Position numbers and translations under genes: made by a program. This document shows, piece after piece, positions 51,501 through 61,920 of a stretch of 64,000 nucleotides of DNA; position 1 is the first letter of the stretch, and every line of letters begins with the position of its first letter. Location: positions 1,964,797 through 2,028,796 of the forward strand of contig OX453285.1 of the NCBI GenBank assembly GCA_949710005.1, given 5' to 3'. The notes below the pieces were generated by a model. It saw only the letters and a program-made list of their open reading frames with translations. It had not been told where the DNA came from and did not search any database. Source of the DNA: Ricordea florida. Taxonomy: Eukaryota > Cnidaria > Anthozoa > Corallimorpharia > Ricordeidae.

Positions 51501-54500
51501 TACGGGTTTGACACTGCAACAATTAACTCTGTCGCAAGTTCTTTTATAATACATGTTGAGGTCAATATAAAAGAAATGGTAAACGTGCAGCGTGCAACCA
51601 TCGAGTTATGGAGACACGCGGGAGGTTGCTAAGCACGAAAGAAGCGTAAGAGATGCTTGAGGCGCAGCTGATAACATTTCTAGCTTCTTGAGTGCTTAGC
51701 AAAGCGTCCATAACTCCATGGTTGCACAGCTATTGCGTTTACCATTTCTTTTATAACATAAGACTTCAAAACTTTTATACTGGTTAACAATCTGGCATCA
51801 GCATGCAACCCATGGACAAATGGCTCGTGCGCATAGCCAATCATAGCGCGCGCTTTCCCAAAGCTATGTTATAAGTAACAATTATTCGCCGAAGGCGAAG
51901 TGATTATCGATGAAGAATATTCACCGAGAATCACTGATCCTGAGGCGAATAATTGTTTTAGTATAAATACACGGGTGATTACTTCAAAAAAAGAAAAGAA
52001 AAAGCATTGTACAACACGAAGAAAATTATTTCATCAAAAGAGCGCGAACGACTGGCAGCCATTTAGTTCGTCGAGGTGATTATCGGCTGATAATCCGAGA
52101 TAGCGAACCAATCAGAGCGCGCGATTTTGTATAATCACCTGAGTATTTATACTAAAAGTGATTAAAGTTCACAGTAAGAGCGGTCTCACTGACGTAGCAC
52201 TAAAACCAAACGAATCGGACAGGCCAATCACAGTGGATGCACAAGGTATGAAGAACCAATCAGAACTGAATGGGAGTTCATGACGTTATCACCAAGCGCT
52301 GCAGAAACCATGCAGTGTAACCATTTTTTGAAAACCTACAGAACAGTACTGTACTGTGGTACTGTTTGTTTTACTATACAGTGTGGTTTTATCTTTTTCA
52401 TCTGTGAATTAAACCATGCAGTGTAACCATTTTTTGAAAACCTACAGAACAGTACTGTATTGTGGTACTGTTTGTTTTACTATACAGTGTGGTTCTATCT
52501 TTTTCATCTGTGAATCAAGCCATGTAGTGTGATCATTTTTTGTAAAGCTACTGAACTGTACTGTTCCGTGGTACTGCCTGTTTTAGTACAAACCTCATAC
52601 TCGTAGTCAAGTTCAGGGTCGAAATACAGTTCATCTGACACGGCAGTTACAAAAGGTTGCTCTTGGCCTTGAAGGTTTGTGTTTCCCTCGCCATTGCGCA
52701 CGTAATCCACATCTTTTACAACAAGAGTTACTCTTGGAAGTGTTCCTTGCTCACTAAAAACAATGTTCTCGGAGCTCGGCAAACTTTCGCTCGTAGATCG
52801 CAGATTTTCCAAGTCATCCCTCGAGAAACAGTCGATCCTCCGATGAGAACATTCGGAACTACTCGTTCCGTCGTCGAGCGACTTCTCGAAAGGATTTAAC
52901 ATGTCCTGTCTGGGGCTGTATCTGTCGTGAATTCCACTGTCCGTATCCATGGTTTCTATATCCTGTGGCAGGCACAGATCTGTTTGAGTTCCTGCAGATG
53001 ACAGACTCGGGATGCAATCCAAAGCAGACTCGCCGCGTTTTCTCTTGACTACAATGCACAGCGGCTCTGTGGCACTCTTAATGGTTTCTACAGCTGTAGC
53101 GTGACTTGCTTCTGATAAATCAATACTATTTACCTGCAACAGACCATAAATTAATTAATGATGTCAAACTGATTTATTGCGTTATAAATCTTGCATGATC
53201 TGCGTGCTTAACAATAAAAATTTTATTACTCATAACGCGCAAATTCGCACCTGTTTATGCCATGATTGGCTCACTTGCAAAGACTTTTTGATTTGATTTT
53301 TCACCTGCATATTTCACTCAGCTTATTTCCATGGTTGATACTATGTACTAAGTAGGAGGGCAGGAGCGGCGGGAAAGTATTTGACTTGAGGACATAACGT
53401 ACTGACCGAGCGCAGCGAGGTCCCTATTTCATGACCGATAGATAGATCCTGTCCGGCTCTCCCACTCAGTCAATAAGCAATTTATCATATGACGGCTGCA
53501 TGTTTTTGCCATTTTCCCATTTTTCGGCGGCTGCATCTGGCGGAGACGCACGCTACCGTCATACGGGAATTTTTTCATAAGGTTTTTCAAAAGAAACGCG
53601 CGGGGTGCCTTATGGGTTATACGATAGAGCTAGATATTTAACGAACAAAATCAGTACAATTTAGATAAGGAATAAAACAATTATCTTGATAAAAACCGAG
53701 TTGGGAAGAGAAATACACCATGTCTTGGTCTGTAACGATCGTTTGCCAAGTTGTTGTATCGCCAGTTTTTGCCCCGCAACGTGTATAACATCGTGTCGTG
53801 TCTAAAAATCGACTTTCCCACTTCGATCGATATGAAAGATTTTATAGTAGGAAAGATAACAGTATGGACCAACTAGCTGGACTGCCTCGTTTGCTTGGTG
53901 TTACTCAGTGGTTCCTCTATTGTCAAGAGACCAAGCCGAGGTCGAATATTATTTCAACTGTGTACCAATTACACAGTTCGGACATGATCCATGATTTATC
54001 ATTCTAGTTGGACACAATCCCACGCTAAGTTACGCTAATTAAACGTTTATCTGTTGTCAGCTTATAGCAACTGTTAACTTTCTAAATTATCACCGTTGGC
54101 CTTAGTTCCCCACCCCGAGTTAACGCGCAGACGATACAATACACAACTGTTTCATCTGTGCATCAAACCTTCAGGGTGCAATCGTCCTTTGAACGTCGAT
54201 AGCACAGTTGTTCCTCAATAAGCCGGTTCTTGTTTAGTATGCCCCAAAATTCGTGACTAGCAACGTTCCTAATTTCGTGAACATGTATTGCGTGGTAAAT
54301 GGGTTTCTCAAGTAGGCGACACTTAATGAACAGTGGATTTTTTTGCATTTACTGATAACACAAGCTAATGAGGGTTCCATGTCTGCGAGTGAAAGAGAAG
54401 AGGAAAGATAAAGCACAATGACCGCCTGCTTTGATTTCATTCCCGTAAGTTAAAACAAAAGCGAGAAGTTCTACTTGAGCTAGAGAACAAACTGTTAGTC

Positions 54501-57500
54501 TATTTGTCTATAAGTGGATTACCCATCGCTAAAGAACTAATGTAAAAGAGAAAGTACGAGGACTATTGCGTGTAATGCAATTGCGCCTATAGTTCCTGTC
54601 ATTAGACATAACTACTTCCTGTCGTGTTCAGCATTTCTCACGGCCATCTTTAAACTCGCACAGATGTCCTGAATACAACTTTGAAGTACTCGGCTTAATG
54701 AGACGTGGGATAACACACCATATCAGACTCGCCAAATGCCGAGCTTGTTGTTTGCGAGATAATTTCATGGCCAATACCTGTTTCCAAAATAAGATCTTCA
54801 AAGAAGCGTCGAAGTCCAAAACTGCAGTTAATAAACGCTTTCATGCTTTAGTAAGACTTGAATAAAAATAAACGGTTCTATGTATCAGAAATACGCGTAA
54901 AGTCGTAATTAATTCCCAAGAACCGTGCAATTCGACCTCTTCCATATGTTTTTTTCGTCAAATCACAGACGGGTATTGAGGTCATAAGAAACTGGCGAAA
55001 ACAGAATTCCTCTAATGTCGCAAATATGATCAATGCAAATTCTTCAACAGCATTTTTGGCCTCTTTTGAGCAACAATATAAAAAGCACAAGTCTTAGTTG
55101 AGGTGAAAATATCGGGCCAGGGAATTCACCGCTAGATAATAAAAACTTAACTATCCAGTGTGGCCTTTCTGCTCTAAATGTTTTCATAGAGAATTGGTTG
55201 ATGTTCAATAGCACCTTTAATATCTTTGATTTTTTGAAGATTTTCCAAAAAAACAATGACAGAACCGCTAGAGAAAAAAATTTTCCTAAAAGATTTTTGC
55301 TTTTCCTTGGCTTACCAAAGAAGATGGTGCTATTATTTCTAGGTTTCACCTTTGCTCCTGTTATCTCTAATGAAGGTCTTGCAGAAGGGAACATTGAGGA
55401 CAACGATTTTGACGGTTCACAAACGAACGCATTTTGGTCGGACGGAAGAGAAGCCGTGAAACCGCAAAAACAATCGATGTTCAAATTTATGAGTTACGGA
55501 AAAAGCTACAATTGTCGCCAAAAATAATTGGAAAGATTTGTCGTGAATCATGAATATCAAACTAATAAAGTTACCAGTATTCTCATAATGTTTGATTAAC
55601 AAAAGGTATAATGAATTTCTTAGGAAAATCCGATAAACCTCGTTACTTACTTTACGATCAAACCAAGGGAAATCAAAATTTGACTCTTCGCTTGGGGCTT
55701 CTTTAATGGACAAACCAGTACCAGCCAGCGCCCTTGAAATCCCGTTTTCTTAAAAAAGTTGTTTACTTCAAACTGAATCTAAGAAAAGTCGGTTTATACT
55801 CATTGAGGTAAAAAAAAGGAAATAATAAATGCAGTGTCCTTTACTCGCTAGAAACCCATTCGCTGATAAACCTAAGCTTTTGTAAATATTTTCTTTTCCT
55901 GTTATTGAATTAGGATCTTTCGCTAATGCATAAGGTTCTTCTATTTATTAACATTTTTCCGTGAGAGAGACCAAACCTAATAAGAAAAGAACGGTTTAAT
56001 TCAGTTTGATTTGAAATAAGACAGATTTTTAATGCTGCCAAGAGAATTATAATTGAAAAAGTAGTTCTTGGATAAATTAATGTGACCAAGTATCAACCTA
56101 AGCAAAAATTCGCGAAAGTTCCAAATCTTCACTTTAAATATTTATCAGCACGACGATAACGTAACCATTCTGTTCTTAAATTTAATGAGCTGGTTTATAT
56201 CCTATTGCTTTCCACAGACCGCCTTTATTTTCCTATGCAAACCAAACGAGATATCTTATTACGAATAAATTTTGCACAAAAAAAAAACACGGAATAGAGA
56301 AAAAGGCGGGTGATAATACCGCTGTTAACAGCAAGGAAAGTCCGACACGAGGTCATATTCACAGGATATACCATATTTATTTCATGGGAGGTTTTCAAGG
56401 AACTAGGTTGATTCTTTTAACGTCGGAAAACGAAACAATTTCGGCAAAAACGACACTAACGCGGGAAAGGAAATTTGAAAATTTTCTCATTTTGCATTAT
56501 TAACTTTCGAAAAGAACGGAAAACACCTGTTCGGGAGAAAAAACATGATGAATAATGTAAAATAAAACGATTCTCTTCTCGTCCGTTTTTTTTAAGGCAT
56601 TTCAGAGAAAGCTGCGAAATATTAAACGGACTTTGAATTTCTTTAAGACAAACTAAAAACCCTTCGTTTAGCTCTTTCATTAACGGAGTGGATTTTAACG
56701 CGAAGCGAGACCGAAGCTCCCACACAAATCACTTCAACGCTTTCTAGCAAACATGGTCACGAATAAATAACTTTGATTTGGACGTCTTTGTCAAGCGTAA
56801 TCACTCGTCTGCCATCCTAGTTTTAAAGTAATTTACTTTTATTGAATAAATATCCAAGTTGTACAGCAATCAATACAGTTTGCCACACCAAAAAAATGAT
56901 CGTTAAAGCTTAATGGCTCAAAATGCAAGGTGTCAAATATGTCACTGCACTTTACGGGAAAATACAGTATTTTATGCTCATTAACGAACAAACGTATTCG
57001 ATTAAACAATTTTCGAATTTTGCTCACAGCATTACTCATGACGGTGCAAGATTTTGAACTGATTCGTTCTCTATGTATGGCTTTCTTTTCTAACTTCCCT
57101 TTTCTCGCTTAATTAATACATGAAGTTGACAATTTCCGTTAATATTGTGCGCCCAGTTTAAATGTATCATGAATTTTCTAGCCGCATAGATACAGGTTTT
57201 AAATCTTTGCTTATTTATAAAGCTGACCGAAAAAGATTTCTTAATTAAAGTGACTTCCAGGTAAAATATGTCCCAATTTTTTTTCTTTTTTTTTTGCAGC
57301 ATATACCGTCTGTATTTCTAAATCTCACAGAAACAAACATTACATTTAAATGTAAAAACGTTTTGTTGATAGTCTACAAGAAATGTTTAAAAACTTTCCC
57401 CTTTCGTTTTTCTTTTCTAACCAGTTTTCGTGCGACTTTTAACATCGCAAGGAGATAGAAAATACTTACCACTTTCATTCTAAAAAAAGTTCAAGGGAGA

Positions 57501-60500
57501 AGCTTAACTTTTCGTAGCTTGATGGAGATCATGAATTATGTATCTTGTGGGTCCTTATAGCTTCAAAAGATACTATTGAAAACAAAGCCTACACCCCCAG
57601 GCAAAGTTTACCCACAAACTGGGTAACAAGACTTAACTTAATGGACGCTAAAAATTAACGGCGCGCTCCAATTTATTCAAGAGCGACCGTTTTTTAAAAA
57701 ACTTCTGGAATCAATCAGAAATTGTAACTAAAGCGAAATGATATTCAAATTCAAGCCAAATCGACAATTGTATTCATACACACTTGTAATAAATGAGTAA
57801 TCAATCTTCCCTGGACGGGCTCTCGCCGATTACGATTGACAATTGTTTGAAGAGAAGGATTTGGGGAAATAGGTCTTTCACTCATAAAGAAAGTCAATAC
57901 CTCTTTAAGTCAAGAAAACACACACAAAAAAACATCTTAAATGAGTTGAAACACTGGTAAAGAACGCGCATTAAAACCACAAGTGCAAAACGCATTTGCA
58001 AAAACAGAGTACTTGGTTAATTTAAATTCGAACTTTAAAGTATATTTGACCATATCGATAGGGTTTCGTTAGGTAAATTCCCGGGTTAATCGATATATCG
58101 ACAGAAATAAATTTGTTAATGTCTTGAAAGGGGAAGAAAAAGAAATAAAAGTTCTTCTTTTAGATGACAAGAAAAGTCATACATTTTTCTCTTCAATACC
58201 AAGCGTATTTGAAACGAGTGAAGAAGCTGTACAGGAAGCGGATAACGAAAGAAGCCAGCGACGAAAGAAAAAAGAAAGTCGATATTTCAACAACAAGCAA
58301 AACATTAAAAGGTGACCGATTGGTTTCTATTTCATAAAAGGTTAAATATTTCTTTATTACAATGAAAGGAAACTACGATCGCACAGGTCGTTTTAAAAAG
58401 TGTCTTCATAACAGTCCATCTTTGTTAAGAGGTGTAAAAAACTACTGATGAAAATTAACGCAGTTTCTTGAAACTACGGTCGCCAGTTTAACGATTGGAT
58501 GTTTTGGATTCCAACACGGACAAGACGTACTGATTTCTGAACAGATTCGTGAAATTTGAGAAAGAGACACTCTTTACTTAACTGACGAATAACACATGTT
58601 TCCTGGAGATGAAATCTCACGCGCCATATAAAACGATCTTCGAATTGCATCTAAGTAAGTGCTTGGATCCTCTGAATGTTATGATTTTAATCCATTATTG
58701 TCATATTCGCGTTAAAAGCAGGAATATGCGTCTAATCCGCGCGTCAGAACCGGAGAGCTTACGAGATTTTTCTTATAAAATTACCACGTTTAGCTCCAAG
58801 GCTGTTTCACCAGACAATAGAGTTTGAAATAAATTCAAGATTGGATTTATGAGTTTGCATCATACGGACAGACTCACAATTCGCCCTTAGCCACAATCCA
58901 GTTTATCTCTTATTGTCATCGACTATACACTAATATCTGCAAAAGCCAAAATACACTTTATAGATCGCTCGAATGACAGATCAATTTCCGATAAATGCCT
59001 TTTATAAAGCACAGCAAGAGTTCGAAATAAGCCCACACAATACATCCTGATTCTTTGTAATACCTGTGGGACAAACAGCTGAACAATACAACTCAAAAAA
59101 TAAATTGACTCCTATGTTCTCCTTATCGCTGTGAGAAGTCGTCATCGCTCGAATATCGCGTGACAAAACAAGAAATCCGCGGAGAGCGTGTTATGAAATG
59201 CATCAAGTTTTCTGTGGAAAGATTTGCTACTGTGAAGAAACGTTATGCAGGGGAAAAAAATCCTAAATGAACCTATCGTGAATAATGAATAAGCCACGAG
59301 GAGACAGCTTGGTCCAAACAAAGGGATGGAAAGCCTCACAGTATAAACAATTGTAGATTTGTAATGGAAAAGCAAAACGGGCAAGATTACTTTTCGGATT
59401 CACCGGAGGAAACCGGTCATTTTGGAGTAATTAAAATGTCGTGAATAGTCCGAGTCAACGCTGGGAAATCCAGTTCGAAAGGATAACGTGGGAAGGCTTA
59501 AAAATCGACATAAAATGCTAAATTTGTTTACAAGCAATTATCAAGCTTCTCAAAACGCTGTACTGATGGCGGAAGCATATGGTTTGCTCATTAATCCTCT
59601 ACTGACAGCGGAAAGATTCGAATACAGCTAAGTTGCATTACAATCGTTTTTGGGTAAACAAATTCTTTAGAACGAAACCCCAACGCAATATTGAGTTGTG
59701 CAAGAGAACAACAGCTCTGAACTGGAGATTTGAAAAGGCAAAGTTATAAACGCAAATAATAAATTCAATATCGCTGCCACCAAAGCCGGGTTACCGACGC
59801 AATGTCAACACGCGTACCGTATCATGCAAAGCATTGAGATACGTGGAACAGGTTCTCGACGGCGTTCTAACAGTAGGCGGGTTCTTTACCTTTAAGATTC
59901 GATCCTGCACTTTCAAACCGTCTATTTTTGAAGCTGGTCCCCCGTCTGCGACCCTCGAAACCACAATTCCCCCTCCAAGTGAATTACTTCCGACCTAGAT
60001 AGGGAGAATCAATGAAAGAGTATTCAAAGCGAAAACAAAGAAACCTTGCAAGTAAAGAATGCAACGGAAAGCACATCTCATTTTTGAAAACAATGCGCGT
60101 GTCTTCGCGCGAGGAAGTCGTGTTATTAAAAACGTCAAATAGACAAAGATTGAGGCTTAGATTTCCGTAACTGTGGTGTCCAACAGCGACTACGAGTACG
60201 CTCTTTTGACGGGCGAAACAAAACAAAGGGCAGTTCAGTTGGGAACGTGTTCCAGTGAGAGGCAATACATCACGGAGCGAGCTTCAACAGCGCCAAACGT
60301 GATAACAAAATTATTACACGTTGATAGGCTGTTAGTAAGGCGCTAATCTGCCTTCAGAATCTCGCAGTACATGCCTGAACAAGCGGTGAAAAAATTGGAT
60401 ACACAAGAGCAGAAACAAGACATCAAAGTGAAGATACAACGATGAATCGTGAAGCTCGAACTGCGCAGAAGGACCATGTCACTTACCACGTCGAGCTTGT

Positions 60501-61920
60501 AAAGAGGGATTTGTTCGTGTGACACGAACGGAATTCTCCAACAAAAGGAGATATGGAGGTTTAAGGAATGTCTAGAACAAAAACATGCATGGTACCTCAG
60601 AACCCCCCATTATATTGAATCCAAGAGATCCCTCTGAGCGTGCTAGTGTGACCTCCACTTCAATTTCATCAGCCGCCTGCAAGAGCAGAGCAGAGTAAAC
60701 TGTATGCCATCTGTAATCAAAAGCACATAGAAATCGTATATATTCGTTCGCAAGTGTTTACCTACAACTTAATAAAGTGTCGGTCGTCAGGGTAAAAATA
60801 ACATTCGGGTGCCGGGATAATGGGCAAATTCAATGGAAACGGCTTTTACAGTTCATGGCTCAACCCATTGTTTGGAATTAAGATGCGTTCAAAATTGGGT
60901 CAAGCTCGAGTACCCCCGCTCTCACGTATGAACACGCTTCGCTCGGAACACACCACGGGAAATGGTTCCATGTAAATGTTCATTTGCTGTGCGCCCTCGG
61001 GCCTTATTTCATACATATGCAGCGCGTAGGAAACACACCAACTGTGTTGACTAATTGATCAAAACGATCCGAGTATTGATCCTGTAGACACAGTGTAGGT
61101 TTATAAACATACAAACCATTCTGCGGTTTACAGCGCCAAGTCAAACATTACGTGCGCGCTGCGCCGCTACTTACAATCAATAGGTGTACTGCTGTACCAA
61201 CACGAGTTAATTCCATACCTGGTCACCCCGCGTATCGAGCTGTTTTTGTTGGTAGCAAACCTGCAGTCGGTATTCCTTAAGCTGTCGTTCAAAATTCAAC
61301 ACTTGAATCTGATAGCTATGAAGCTCATTCTCGAGATTAAGAATTCTGTCCTGCATAGATTCTTCTCTCTTGGCGATTCTCTCGCAGGTCACTTCTTTTT
61401 CGTGCTCCGCCCTTGTCAATTTCATCTGCAGCGAAGCGACCTGCGCCTGTAGGGCCTTGATACAGTCATGAGTACACGAGTCTTGACTAAGAAGAGGTAA
61501 TCCGCAACCCTTCTCACAAACAACCACTCTCGAGAATTCACAAGGTTCCGGGGAGTTTGCTCTTCGGTTCATAATTCTACCGGCGGAGGTATTTGCCTTC
61601 ACGTAGCGGCATTTAAGTAAATGCGATTGAATATTCTCGACCTTTAAAATGGCCGGACAGCCTCGGCGAAAGTTTTCGCAGCGAATATTTTGCTTGGCGA
61701 TAAGACTGGTGAGTGGCAGAATTTTCTTCAAATCGTCAACTGAAATCTGTTCGCATGTCAAAGGACATGATCCACTTTCGGCTGTCCACTGAACAATACA
61801 TTGCGCACAGTAAACGTGGCCACACGGTGTAGCTAGGGGTTCTTCCAAAACCCCAAAACATATTCCGCATTTCAAATCGTCATCCACGGGCTCTAAAAAT
61901 CGCTCCACGTCAAAGCCCAT
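45382..61920 (-). CDS. PDZRN3: PDZ domain-containing RING finger protein 3/4-like E3 ligase
   Basis: Eight coding exons on the minus strand: 61920-61219, 60676-60596, 59994-59890, 53133-52594, 50574-50488, 50122-50060, 49776-49678 and 46683-45382. They total 2979 nt (992 aa; human 1066) and every intron is phase 0. The RING is C18-C21-C33-H35-C38-C41-C52-C56. A TRAF/Sina-like zinc finger follows (about 79-107), then a coiled coil (about 150-230). PDZ1 is about 238-330 (loop SLGFNIMGG) and PDZ2 about 477-557 (loop DLGLTF). Exon 8 holds KCEKDSGVGKTDDSTKNDES, matching the vertebrate EKDSGVGRTDES segment, and the C-terminal LNX3-homology block (ERKGMTTDDD, GRYWPREDRR). The last residues, TTV, form a class I PDZ ligand. 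Vertebrate members ubiquitinate targets at synapses and junctions. Sequence fits the ancestor of PDZRN3 and PDZRN4, so the symbol is approximate. Confidence 0.93.
46684..48384. other. PDZRN intron 7, right-of-exon part
   Basis: AT-rich intron sequence with no exon, known transposon or tandem repeat recognised. Confidence 0.5.
48385..48690 (+). repeat. 106-bp dispersed repeat, block E
   Basis: About three units with TTTTACTATACAGTGTGGTT, ATCTGTGGATCAAACCATGC and AACAGTACTGTACT, in the last intron of the PDZRN gene. Confidence 0.88.
49425..49585 (+). repeat. 106-bp dispersed repeat, block F
   Basis: About 1.5 units, ending 93 bp short of the donor end of PDZRN exon 7 (49678). Confidence 0.85.
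51566..51754. mobile_element. MITE family M2, copy 2
   Basis: TATAAAAGAAATGGTAAACG is perfectly inverted at the right end. The inner GGTTGCTAAGCACGAAA and GAGTGCTTAGC arms match copy 1 at 19145. It lies in PDZRN intron 4. Confidence 0.85.
51956..52157. mobile_element. Inverted-repeat element with TTTAGTATAAATAC ends
   Basis: TTTTAGTATAAATACACGGG on the left and its near inverse CCTGAGTATTTATACTAAAA on the right. Just left, 51880-51955, lies an 'AACAATTATTCGCCGAAGGC' segment that also ends in GCGAATAATTGTT, so a larger compound element is possible. Confidence 0.65.
52305..52593 (+). repeat. 106-bp dispersed repeat, block G, abutting a splice donor
   Basis: About 2.7 units. The last one (GGTACTGCCTGTTTTAGTAC) runs directly into the donor of PDZRN exon 4 (exon edge 52594). 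The first bases of this intron, GTTTGTACTAAAACAGG in gene orientation, are therefore repeat sequence. Confidence 0.88.
54135..54200 (+). repeat. Decayed single piece of the 106-bp repeat
   Basis: 'tttcatctgtgcatcaaaccttcagggtgcaatcgtcctttgaa' keeps the order of landmarks with several changes. Confidence 0.55.
54201..59889. other. PDZRN intron 3, AT-rich, no recognised element
   Basis: Besides the small frame at 55198-55527 no feature stands out. The left part of this intron (53134-54134) holds a 'GCCGCTCCTGCCCTCCTA'-type stretch near 53355, read on the minus strand, that may be repeat-derived. Confidence 0.4.
55198..55527 (+). other. Small open frame antisense to PDZRN, unproven
   Basis: A 109-codon frame. 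From an internal Met at about 55324 it begins MVLLFLGFTFAPVIS, which resembles a short signal peptide, followed by an acidic and then a basic stretch. There is no domain and no splice or poly(A) context. An overlapping minus frame of 146 codons suggests that low stop density, not selection, may explain it. Confidence 0.15.
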
